Assembly: GCF_042242105.1 (NCBI RefSeq)
Contig: NC_092014.1
Span: 8,555,374 to 8,619,373, forward strand
Length of the DNA stretch: 64,000 nt
Source: Pempheris klunzingeri
Lineage: Eukaryota; Chordata; Actinopteri; Acropomatiformes; Pempheridae
Direction of reading: 5' to 3'
Shown: positions 13,601 to 23,566 of the stretch, piece after piece
Layout of the letters: each line of letters opens with the position of its first letter
How positions within the stretch are numbered: the first letter of the stretch is position 1
Made by a program: the position numbers and the translations under genes
The notes under the pieces: generated by a model
What the model was told of the DNA's origin: nothing
Seen by the model: the letters and a program-made list of their open reading frames with translations, nothing else
The model's database searches: none

Positions 13601-16600
13601 TGGACCAAATAAATGATGAGGGTTATTTTAAGGAGAAGTTGGGATTTTTATTTGAGTTAATGTAGTCAATGTGATGAACTTCTTATATACTTATTATATC
13701 ATGATTTAAATCAATATTGTAATATAAGAATGTATATATTGCCCACTTGTTAGCTGACCAGGTTTTACAGTGTGTTGTAGAAATATTATAGAAAACACAT
13801 AGATCAAATACCAGGGATGACATTGTGGTTCACAACTGTTGAAACGTGGTAACTTTGCAGCACCGCCTACCGGTTACTGAAACTTGGGTAAGATGCTGCA
13901 GGCAGCGGATGAGGACATCAGATTAAGTTCAAGGTGTAACAGTTGAGTTCCGGCAATCAGCGATGCAGGAACTCCTTGGAAAAGTGCTTTTAGTTTGCTT
14001 TAAATAGAGACACATTGCAGAGCAGCATCTTGTACACTTAGCAGGACAACCAGGTAATAGGATTGTCTGGGTTTAGCTGGGGTCACAATGAAACAACCAG
14101 GACACGTGTATACGCATGACTTCTGATGTTGGATTTTAACCAATCAACACAGAAGCAGCCAACTCTGAGTAAGACAGAACATGATGGCGATGCTAGGGGT
14201 CTTTAACCACTTCAGCAACACTAAATGTATGAAATGTATCCACATTTCTCACACTAAGCTGGTTTTGGGGGCCTTTTGTTGGAGAACATACAATTAAAAA
14301 TCAAATTTTAAAAGTTGACAGTGCCTTTGTACAGTTTCTGATGTGGAAATATTTTGGCTAAAATTAAACCAACAGCAGGATGTCTTGTTTCAGTTTTCCA
14401 AACATGAAGATTCGCCTCTTCTCTTCATATTATCTGATCAAGACATCAGGTCGGGTTTCCAGAATTTATATGGGCATTTTAAACCTTATTTGACAGTTAC
14501 ACAGGACTAATAATACATTTAAAAAATGATCTACAGCAGATCCCACTAAAACGTTATGCTGAGATGAGTGAGTTCCTGTGTTGATGTGAATACAGTGAAA
14601 ATGTGTTTTTATACCTTTATATCTAGTGTTATGTGCAAGAGGAATCGCTGGTTTAAACACATCAGACTACTCAGGTGCCACTAAAGCATCACTGTGTTCT
14701 GTAATGATTTTCTGTCTTTCCGTCTCCCTGCAGGGGAGGAAGGGTCCCGGGCGCTCAGGGAGTCGATCCAGTAACATCTCCAAGGTAACCGCTGAATATC
14801 AGAGAGCTTAAAGGGCCAATATGAAGGTCACATTTCAGGGTGTATACGGTACCATTGTTTACCCAAGCAGAATCTGATGTGCAACAATGTGCTAGTGCTA
14901 GTGCTAGAAGTGTTAGAGACCAATCAATACAAGGCTGTACACACTGCTTTATATCTCATGAGACACTAAATTATATGTTTCAGCTTGTACACTTGTACCT
15001 CATCAGGTCACTTTTAGTGTATTTAGCAAATTATCTTGAATTTTTACGACCTGAACAGCGTCAGTCTCACCAGATACAGACAATTTTAACAGCATCAGGA
15101 AGATTAAATGAAACTAGCTGATGTAAAACACCAAACATCCAGCAACTAAAAATGAACAAAAAGATTTCTTGTCTTGCGTTTGTAAGGATTTGTTGGAGGC
15201 CAAACTAGAGTTAAAAAGAAAGTCAGAAACACTTGAAAATTAATGATCGTGTTTCTCGTGTTGCTCCTGGATGTTTACATAGTCACTGTTTGTAACATCA
15301 TAATGCAGTAATACGTCAGGGCTGTACGCTTGTCAGCGTAATTTGGGTTCTTTTACTTCATTCAATGTTTACGATTTACATTAATATTAACCTTTTTTTT
15401 GATTATGTGTTTTTTAGACAGTGTGTAAAGATCAAAAGTGATTTTTGTACTTGTCTGGCAGCGTGGAAGCTAATTTTAATCTGTTCATTGTTTCAGGCCA
15501 GCAACTCTACAGCAGGACTGACCACAGCCTCAAGAACATCAATCACCCCGTCTTCTCAGGACATATGCAGGTGAGACGCCGCCTCTTTAAGTTTCACCCA
15601 GAAATACACTCACAGAGGAAAGTGAGAGACCGCTGCTCCTTGAATATCTGCAAACATCTTTCCTAAAGCCGGGCTCCAGAGCAGCTGCAGTTCTCTATGT
15701 GATACTAACATGGACAGTTTAAAGCATCTCCTCCACTGAGTGGGAGACTCAATTAGCATGGTCTGCTGCTCCCTGGGGGCATTAACAAAATTAAAATGGA
15801 TGCTGAAATTCAGTGATGCTCCCATAGCGCAATCATTGACCGTGAGAAGGCTGATTGGATCCTTCAGCATATTATATGCACTCGTAGTGCAGTCGTGACA
15901 CTGACTGGCTCAGTCCTGTGGTTTAGAGGATGAAAGGACGCTGTGTTTGAAACCAGTATGGACACGTGATGTGCTATATGTGAGTGCTTGGACCTCCATT
16001 TGTCACATCTCATGCTCAAATCACCCCATAATCACCTATTGTGTTGTGTCTCCTATTGTGAATACCTGATAATCAGACTAAATTGCTGATTTTGTTATTG
16101 CTTCATCACTCAGTCATCATGTCTCATTTTGTGGATCACATGTTATTTTCATTAGAGAATGACATAGCTATCCTGCCAGCGTAATTTCCAGCAAGCACGG
16201 AAGCTGGTGGGAGTTTCAAGGAACTTGTTTTTCACATTGATTGGAAAAATGTGCTGAAGTTAGGCTTGTTCCTGTAAGTTGAATTATTGCAATATTATTT
16301 GTTTTTTGTGGGAAACAGCCATTATCAAAATAGCCAGCTATTTTCCAAAGTAATAGAGAGCCAGATTCTGCAAAGAGCTTTTCACTGTTTTTATTTCACC
16401 ACAGTGAAATCCAGTTCACCTTCATTGTACTGAGGTGAAGGCAGAGATACAGATATCTCAAAATAAAAGACAAACATTCTGCATAGCTAGACCGTAGGTA
16501 ATTTCTAAAATACTATGTTTTATTACTGTGTCCCTTGAAGTGCATAAAATCAGGCCTCAGCCCATGTGTTTGGTTAATGTCATCACATTCATTTCTTCTT

Positions 16601-19600
16601 CTTTTCCAACTCATTTCATCTTATTTTTCCACCACTTATCTTCATCTGTGTGTGTGTGTGTGTGTGTGTGTTCAGTCCTGGCCAGCTGACCCGTTTAGAG
16701 GAGGATGCTTCTGAATCACGGAAATACAACAAGCACACACACACCACTGTGATGACAGTCACTAGCACAGCTCTGGGCTCATCGGCTCAGGCCCAGAAGA
16801 AGCAGGTGAAGAGGCGTCATCGCCGCAAGAGGAACAGCTGCACCGCCTCTGACTGCGCGGAAACCAACGGCAAACAGGAGCTGAGTGACCGCAGCCTCAG
16901 CTCTGACCGCAGCGAGCTGGGCGAGAAGAGGGAGCGGGCTATCAAGAACCGGCGGGAGCTCCCACCTCGCCTCCGATGCTCAGGGCCCCCCCAGTCAGAC
17001 TCCACCTCTGAGGATGAGGCATGGCGCGAGGCCCGAAGCTGGAGTAAAGAGAAAGCCCGAAGAGTGCGCCGCCGCAGCGGAAGCAGCCGAGAGAGGGATG
17101 GGATACTCGGGGGTAAAGGAGGAGAACACAAAGTGGAGATCATGGAGCTGCAGTCTGTGGGCTCAGATGAAGGGAGGGAGAATCAGCCTCTGGTGGAGGA
17201 CGGCGGAGGCCTGAAGAAGCGACACAGCAGCAGCAGCAGGGCCTCAATGAAGAGAGACAACCACGTTTCTCCATCAGGCTCACAGAACAGACATAAGGAG
17301 AAGAGCTACAAGTCACACAGCCCAGGAAGCAGCTCCTCGTTGGCAGAGGACGCTGAGGAGCTCATTACCAAAAGATATCAGGAAAAGGGATCAGGGGGTG
17401 GAGACATGTCAGTGCCCACACCTCAGAAACACTGCGGTGTGAATGGAGGCACCGTACAGCACTGCTCGGATGACTCTGAGATGGAAGTCTGCAGGTTAGT
17501 GTGTGCTTATGTGTGTGTGTGCCTGCGTGCGTGTGTGTGCTTGTGTGTGTGCGTGCTTGCGTGTGTGTGCACACCAATCATCACAATCATCAATATCAGG
17601 TTCAAGTTTCACTTTATTGTCCAAAAAGGGGACCATTCATAAAAATTCATAAAAATAGTACAGAGGCTGCATATCATTACCTGTGTGTAAACTCTTTTCT
17701 GTGTGTGTGTGTGTGTGTGTGTAAAGGATCTGCCACTGTGAGGGGGATGACGAGTACCCGTTGATCATGCCTTGTCGCTGCACGGGAAGCCTGAGTTTCG
17801 TCCACCAGGCCTGTCTCAACCAGTGGATCAAATCCTCAGATACCCGCTGCTGTGAACTCTGCAAGTATGACTTCATTATGGAGACGAAGCTTAAACCTTT
17901 ACGCAAGGTAGGCACACGCTCGTGGATCTCATTCAAAGCTATGGGCTGGGAACTTGAATGTCAGACTGTAATAATAAATGCAATTTCAACCCCCCTTTTC
18001 TCACCCCATCCCCACCCCTCTGTCTTGCAGTGGGAGAGGCTACACATGTCGAAGAGCGAGAGGAGAAAGATCTTTTGTTCTGTGTTGTTTCACCTGATAG
18101 CAATAGTGTGTATGTTGTGGTCAGTCTACGTTCTGGTCAAAAGAACCACAGAAGAGATCAGACTCGGGAAGAATGGTCAGTACTTCGACCCCCGCTCCCT
18201 CTCTCACATACCAGAGACACGCAGAGTCTTTTTTGGGTTTGATGAAATCAAAGGCACCATCTGGAGTTTTGTAACAGATTGTTTCTTTGCATTCACACCT
18301 AAAGGTATATTTAAGGCCTGACGAACATGTTGACACATTTCCTTACTCAATAAGCATTCCTAAACCTATTTTTTAAAATACATTGTTAACATCCGGTAGC
18401 ACTTTAATACTCCAGATTAAAAGGCTTAATTTTTCATGTGGCCATCCATCATGTGCAGAGTACTATTAGCCCCTTTTACGCTGCCTTTTCAAGGCGTGAA
18501 TGTTGTGCCGTTATTCTGCCTCAGTGTCTTTATTAAACACACTTAGATGGAACTGGTCCTCTGAGCCGGCAGCAGAGGTAGCAACTGCCGCATCAGCGCC
18601 TGTGTAAAAAGGGTGAGGCGGCAGGACGGGATGCCTTTAGACGCCGACGCTGTTGTGTTACACGTCACACCTGCTGCTTACAGAAAGCAGGCAAGCTTAG
18701 TTGTTGTTTGGTTCAATGTAAAAAAGCAAAGCTGGCTCAATGGTGAGTCTTCTGTGCAGCCATTTTTCATCATCGCTGTGTAAAAAGGACCATACTCTTG
18801 AGCGGAGCCTAAAATGGCTAGTGCACAACAAAGAATAAGGATTAGAATTCAAGTAAAAACGCAAATCAGAAAAAATATTTGCAATAAAAATTGAATGATT
18901 TATGATTGTTCCATTATATAAAAGTGTAAAATGTGCATATGTCACAGTTATGGCAAACTATAAAAAATGTTTCTCCGTCCCACTGTCAGTGTGTACTTCT
19001 GCCCTCTGCAGAAATTTGCGTCACATCCCATCTGCACATGTGCATCCTCATGCTGATATACAAGACCATTAAAACACTTGATTATAGCGCCCACTAGTGG
19101 CCAAAAAACTCCACAGGGTACCTTCAACCTTTTCACCTGGTGATCTTTTCGTCTGTGTGACTCTGGTGATGCGATTCTGAAGATACATGTTGTGTGTCAC
19201 TCGTATTTATGTTTTCTGTTAATCTAGTGAAAGTAGTTAGTGTTTTGTACGTTAAAAACCTCCCAGCTCATTCATTTACATCAGTGTCCCTCTGCCACAT
19301 TGGACGTCTGGTGCTGTTTTTAGAAATCCTCAGTATTCTTGAAGAACTGCACGTACATCCAAGTCATATTAAGTAGTTTGTTTAATTTGTTTCTTACCTA
19401 GTTTAACATACTGATATATATAAAGACTTAAATCATTTAGTGTAACCTCAAAACTACCAGAAGCTCAAGTTTAAATGAGGCAACAAAGTGCTTTAGCTTT
19501 GAAATAAAGTAGCTTCTATATTAATGACTTTAAAAGATACACTTTTGCTTGATTTGTAGATTTATTGATAATGTTTATGATAACGTTGGAACCTGCAACC

Positions 19601-20690
19601 CCTAAAAAACATGTAACTGAATCAGGGCATTTAGCTAAACTGGAGGTGTTGCATGTTTTAGCTCATGAACTATTTGACGACGGTGTGTTTTGAAAACACT
19701 GGTGAAAGTCTTTCAAGTGCAAAACCTTCCGTATGCAAATGTCATGAAAATGGTTTGAGTTTGAGACGCGCAAGTATGAGACTGCCAGTGCAGTCTCCGC
19801 TCAATCTCATGACCACAAAACGAAACCATGCACTGAGGGGAAAAAAACAGCCAGCTGAAGGTTGACTGCGCTGAGTTTCCAATCTCTACAATATGCAGAA
19901 TACACCAACATAAATGGTGGAATGTGGAAAATAGTGTCTGTGATACAGAGAATAGATAAACTAATCATGCAATTTGAGTTTGTTTTCCCTCAGTGTTGAA
20001 GTGAAGACAGACCCCTGAGTGCTTTTGTATGTTCATTGTTGTGTTTGTTGATGGTGTGGTGTGTCGTGCTGTGACATAATTTTAGAGGCAGAACACATAC
20101 AGTGGATGCAGTATGCAAAAAACGCATTAATATATACTGTATTTGCTGTATATCATGAATAATAGCATAGACCACGTTTACCTAGAGGCCAGAGAAATAA
20201 AGAGAAATTACACTTAATCTTTATTGCAGACGATATGTGGAGAATTTCTCTTTTGAAGTACTATACACCAGTGGGTAAGCACAGCTCTGCACACACCACC
20301 CATCATGATCCACCACACATGCTGCAGGTTGACCTACAGATGCTCTGTGTGCGTGTGTGTGTGTCCTCAGGTGTGCTGGAGTGGCCCTTCTGGACCAAGC
20401 TGATAGTGGTGGCCATAGGCTTCACAGGCGGCCTCATCTTCATGTACATCCAGTGCAAAGTCTACCTGCAGCTCTGGCGCCGCCTCAAGGCCTTCAACCG
20501 CATCATCACAGTGCAGAACTGCCCTGAGAAAGGCCTGCACAACTCTCAGGCCCGGCCCAACGCCCTGACCAACGGCAGGCATGAAACTGTGGAGGTTCCG
20601 GTCAGCCTGGCCCCCGTCGCGGCTCCAGAGGCACAGGACTCTGACATGTCAGTGGAGGCCGCGGTGGCGCCGGCACCAAACCCTGTCTGA
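4646..20690 (+). CDS. marchf1: E3 ubiquitin-protein ligase MARCHF1 (membrane-associated RING-CH 1)
   Basis: Coding exons are 4646-4732, 14734-14784, 15497-15570, optional 16676-17494, 17727-17907, 18031-18175 and 20371-20690. All junctions have GT/AG and matching phase. Without the cassette the protein is 285 residues (human MARCHF1 is about 289); with it, 558. Order: N-terminal tail with a SRSSNISK motif (exon 2) and [11 protein letters not shown] (exon 3); RING-CH with ligands C70, C73, C87, C89, H97, C100, C113, C116 (C4HC3); TM1 about 145-167; TM2 about 190-210; cytosolic tail with EVPVSLAP. Family role: the ligase ubiquitinates lysines in the cytosolic tails of membrane proteins such as MHC class II and CD86 in endosomes, causing their down-regulation. 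The paralogue MARCHF8 is very similar. Convergence with tma16, as in human, favours MARCHF1. ATG has A at -3. Confidence 0.93.
8496..10190 (-). mobile_element. L2-type LINE, internally deleted
   Basis: The minus strand reads from an endonuclease start ([18 protein letters not shown], near 10030-9830) through the C-terminal endonuclease motif ISDHCPI (about 9440). A linker region follows to about 8785. It then jumps to a post-reverse-transcriptase segment ([22 protein letters not shown], 8665-8540). The reverse transcriptase core is absent, and several frames are broken. The 3' end shows GGGCTATATAAATAAA followed by (ATTG)n at 8496-8528, a tail style typical of CR1/L2-clade LINEs. Inactive. 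Confidence 0.85.
10500..11300 (+). mobile_element. L2-type LINE 3' fragment, plus strand
   Basis: Degraded reverse-transcriptase wording is visible near 10540-10690 (a DTVDH-like stretch, then a frame resembling GSIFGPLVF). The C-terminal post-RT region follows at 10812-11048 ([31 protein letters not shown]). The end, GTGCTAAAAGTGC followed by a TTA-rich tail, fits an L2-like 3' terminus. It lies head to head with the minus-strand copy 300 bp away. Confidence 0.75.
14785..15496 (+). other. marchf1: marchf1 intron 2
   Basis: Donor GTAACC, acceptor TGTTTCAG. No additional feature seen. Confidence 0.8.
15571..16675 (+). other. marchf1: marchf1 intron 3
   Basis: Donor GTGAGA after ATATGCAG. The intron ends in the TG-repeat acceptor of the cassette exon. 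No other gene or repeat is recognised. Confidence 0.8.
16646..16671 (+). repeat. (TG)n tract at cassette-exon acceptor
   Basis: TG units occupy the place of the polypyrimidine tract immediately before the TTCAG acceptor of the 819-bp marchf1 exon. In transcripts this is a UG repeat. Confidence 0.95.
16676..17494 (+). CDS. marchf1: marchf1 large cassette exon before the RING-CH domain
   Basis: This exon is 819 bp (273 codons). It opens after a (TG)n-TTCAG acceptor and ends at GTCTGCAG before GTTAGT. It enters and leaves in the same phase (two bases carried in, two carried out), so it can be skipped or included without a frameshift. The encoded stretch is polar and probably disordered. It has a basic cluster ([10 protein letters not shown]), many Ser/Arg and acidic patches, and poly-Ser runs ([17 protein letters not shown]). 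It ends EMEVC, so its final cysteine joins the next exon's R-I-C to recreate the CxxC of the RING-CH domain. I recall long isoforms of vertebrate MARCHF1/8 of about this size, so the exon is likely real rather than a chance ORF. Confidence 0.82.
17508..17572 (+). repeat. Imperfect TG-rich tract after cassette-exon donor
   Basis: Interrupted TG/CG repeats begin within about 15 bases of the donor at 17495. They are partly read as a spurious C-rich peptide if the intron is translated. Confidence 0.9.
17700..17722 (+). repeat. (TG)n tract at RING-exon acceptor
   Basis: A clean TG run ends four bases before the acceptor AG at 17725-17726. Confidence 0.95.
17727..17907 (+). CDS. marchf1: marchf1 RING-CH core exon
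   Basis: This exon encodes most of the zinc-binding domain: [26 protein letters not shown] and CCELCKYDF, then [10 protein letters not shown]. Only the first cysteine comes from the preceding exon. The acceptor is a (TG)n run followed by TAAAG. The donor is AAG before GTAGGC. The aromatic and proline positions flanking the ligands match MARCH1/8. Confidence 0.95.
18176..20370 (+). other. marchf1: marchf1 last intron
   Basis: The donor is GTCAGT. If the donor is not used, the frame stays open for 48 more codons to a TGA at 18319-18321, giving a protein without the second membrane segment. The acceptor follows another GT-rich stretch and CCTCAG. No other gene is seen. A segment near 19080-19120 resembles small fish repeats. 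Confidence 0.75.
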
Positions 20691-20965
20691 CTGAGTGTCC
20701 TCCCACACAGAGGGAGGCCCCAATCACATCCTGCTCGTCCCACAATACAAGCTGGTATGATTCAAACTTGTACAGTGTTTTAGTGTTGTTCATCCCAGCT
20801 CGTGATTAATGATCTTGAGACACAATGAACACATTTTAAGTCCTTGAGCGATCGAGGGAAACTGAAAGGCTGAAGGGCTGCGGTGAACGTGCAAAGCAAG
20901 GAAGAATGTGGCAGAACGCAGGATGAGATGTAAAGGAAAATAAAGCCATCAGCAAGAGATGTTTG
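20691..20965 (+). other. marchf1: marchf1 3' UTR
   Basis: Non-coding sequence after the stop, with an AATAAA at 20939-20944 as the likely polyadenylation signal. Longer forms ending further right are possible. Confidence 0.55.
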
Positions 20966-21430
20966 TAAAGACTGTAGTTATGTGGTATATTGACAGTTTT
21001 ATTTCTGTATGCACTTTCTCAAACTGCACTGACATGAGTTTAAGGTGTGAACTACCTGCGATTGCTTTGAAAGGTCTCAGTATGCTTCACACGAACGACT
21101 TATAACCCCGAAAGTCTTTATAGTCGTCGTGATCGTCATCGTGAAAAGTCTGAGAAGAACGAGATGAGAGGAAGCCTCTTCTGAATGGCATTCATGATGG
21201 TGCACTTGCTTGCATGATCCACGTGAAAAGAGATGAAGTGATTGTTCAAAGGCGAAACAGGGGAAAACAAAAAAGAGCTTGAAAGACACGTTCTCACTGT
21301 GTGAAGAGGCAGATGTGGTACGAACACAGACAGTGAACACGCGTGTGGTTCTGTTTTTACTACGCTGGGTGTAGTAAAACGTCAGCAGCAACACATCTGT
21401 GTATGCAGGTAGCGGGAGGAGACTCTAGAC

Positions 21431-22538
21431 CACATATGTCAAACTCAAGGCCTCAAGGATACAATTATATACGGCCCGCGAGATAATTTCATGTGACTAT
21501 TAAGAATGGCCCGTCGGTAAACAGCACTCCCACCTCTAATACTACAAATCCCACAATGCACTTAACAGCTGTCGCGCTAGTCAGGACCCGTGCAGCAGCC
21601 CCTCCTCCCGCAGGTATAATGACACACCGATCAGCAGATTGGTGATGGGAATTTCGGCTCTTTTTAGAGAGCCGGTTCTTTTGGCTCGGCTCCCTAAAAA
21701 GAGCCGGCTCTTTCGGCTCCCAAGTGGCTCCTCAGATTTTTTTGTTGCTTCAATAAATTTATTACCAAATGATGTGTAAAATGAATGACTAATGTAAAAA
21801 ACACATTGTATCGAATATGTATTATTCATATTGCTTTATTAATTTTAAATTCTTTAGTTTTACTGGCTCATAGAGCTCTGGGCTGTAGGTCTTGGTGGCT
21901 GTGGTGTTGTCCTGGATGATGCTGGAGATAATGTAGGAGCAGCAACTGTTGCAGTAGACACACTGGCACCTTCATTAACAGCAGCTTCCCTTGCTTGTCT
22001 TTTCTCCTCTAACTGAATTGATGGGTGAACAGTACGCACATGCCTGTGCAGGTTGTTTGTGGAGCCTGCCCGATATGAAATTTTAATTGTGCAAAGTCTG
22101 CACTCTGCCCTTGAACTATCAATTATATTAAAACGTGTCCAAATTTTACTACGTTTTCTGAAAACAGAGACTTTCAAAGCAGGTGGGGGACAGAATTTTA
22201 CCTGTTTGTCGATATCGGAGGTAAACCTGTGTGTCTTGGTTGTGGAGCTGATGTGGCCATAATTAAAGAATATAAATATAAGACGACACTATGAGACAAA
22301 ACCTCAGGATAGTACAAAAAAGAAAAAACTTATTTAAAATTCTATTTATTTTATTGAGGAAAAGTTGTTGAAGTTTGGCTGTTTATATATATATATATAT
22401 AAAATTATTATATTATATTATATACTATGATTAAAGAGTCACTATTAGAGTCTTCACTAAATGTTGAGCCCGTTTGGCCCAGGACTTAGACCATGTTTTA
22501 AATTTTGGCCCTTTCTTTGATTGAGTTTGACACCCCTG
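21431..22538 (+). mobile_element. hAT (Charlie-like) transposon with 8-bp target-site duplication
   Basis: The element starts CACATATGTCAAACTCAA. The reverse complement of its right end reads CAGGGGTGTCAAACTCAA, so the terminal inverted repeats match at 14 of 18 positions. CTCTAGAC occurs directly on both sides (21423-21430 and 22539-22546), a perfect 8-bp duplication as hAT transposases make. Near 22205-22310 the plus strand carries a degraded BED-finger-like stretch (GGKPVCLGC, then AIIKEYKYK) like the N-terminus of Charlie-type transposases. A second hAT fragment is nested within. About 1.1 kb; non-autonomous. Confidence 0.85.
21641..22185 (-). mobile_element. Nested hAT fragment with BED zinc finger
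   Basis: The minus strand 22177-21860 encodes a BED finger: WTRFNIID, AECRLC, STNNLHRHVRTVH. It is followed by a Thr/Pro/Ala-rich linker. These are the N-terminal hallmarks of ZBED-type hAT transposases; the catalytic part is missing. At its left edge CGGCTCTTTTTAG (21655-21667) and CTAAAAAGAGCCG (21694-21706) form perfect 13-base inverted arms, as in subterminal hAT sequence. Exact insertion edges are not resolved. Confidence 0.75.
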
Positions 22539-22546
22539 CTCTAGAC

Positions 22547-23566
22547 GTTCACATCACATGGACGCATAAGCTCTAAATTAAGCTTAAAGTCTAAATTGTT
22601 GGAAGCAGCTGGAGATTTCAGATACTGATCGACAACTACAAGCTCTAACACAGACCTTAAAGGCCAGGGGAAGGTTTAAAAAAAAGTAGTTTGTACCAAG
22701 TGTCGTTTAAAGACAAAAGTATTTATAATTTCCCCCAAACGGCTACACTTGTCTTTTACACGGTGATGTGATAGTTGTTGAAATGATAATAATGGCACAC
22801 GCTGGGACAGTCTTCATAGGCATTGTAGGAGGGAGTTCGGAGGGACAGCGTTTGAAGCATACCGACGCCTTAACTCTCCTCGTAGACAATCAGGTCTTCA
22901 GACACCAAAGAGAGACATGATAAGTAGAGAAATAATTATTTAAACAGTATCTTTAGACAATGTAATGTTTTGAAAAAGCTGAATTTATTTACTATCGTAG
23001 GAAAGTTTGGGATAATTCTTAAGATCAACTCTTAAGCAAATCTTCAGTAGCCCAGTTGTTTGACGTTTCGTTTTGACAGTTTGCTGCTTTTACGTGGTCC
23101 GGCTCTGCGAGGTCCCATCATTTCTACACTGGTGTAACTTACAGCTTTCATGGTTCACACTGAGTGAGTCACCGACCAGTCCACCTGCTAACGGCGACTG
23201 TTGTTTACACTTGTCCCCTTTTCTACAAGTTTACCAGTGTCACTGTCACGTCATGTAATAATAATACATTTTCTCTGTGTCTTATATCCACAACATTACA
23301 GCACTCAACATCTTTGTCAAAACCTCTTTTTCTATCTCTGATTGGAGAAAATTAAATATTCAGGTTACATACGATGCATATTTGTTTGTGCAATAAACAA
23401 TGAATGTAGAGCCCCTCACGAGCTGGTGTGACGTTACTGACTGACAAGATGCCTTTAAAGGAGAAGACACTGATGAAGCAGACGAGGAGAATAAAAAGTC
23501 TCTGCTGAAGGCCAGTCTGATGTTCTCAGTCCGTTTCCCTGAATGGACGAGCAAAGCTCCGACGCC
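22547..23566. other. Convergent spacer and tma16 3' UTR
   Basis: This lies between the hAT element and the tma16 stop codon. On the minus strand an AATAAA (complement of TTTATT) at 22984-22989 is a possible tma16 polyadenylation signal. No coding exon is seen. Confidence 0.5.

Larger units (their letters stand above)
4733..14733 (+). other. marchf1: marchf1 intron 1
   Basis: This 10-kb intron has donor GTGAGT and an acceptor in CTCCCTGCAG. It contains an L2-type LINE on the minus strand (8496-10190) and another on the plus strand (10500-11300). The stretches 4740-8490 and 11300-14700 hold no convincing coding exon. An alternative first exon could hide here, because human MARCHF1 uses a different N-terminus in its common isoform. 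I did not identify one. Confidence 0.75.

Noticed and set aside
16817..17214. ORFs in other frames and on the minus strand over the marchf1 cassette exon
   Set aside because: Shadows of a GC-rich coding exon. Only the frame that is phase-matched to both neighbours ends in the RING-restoring cysteine.
20367..20793. Minus-strand ORFs over the last marchf1 exon
   Set aside because: Shadows of the GC-rich coding exon; no independent splice or start evidence.
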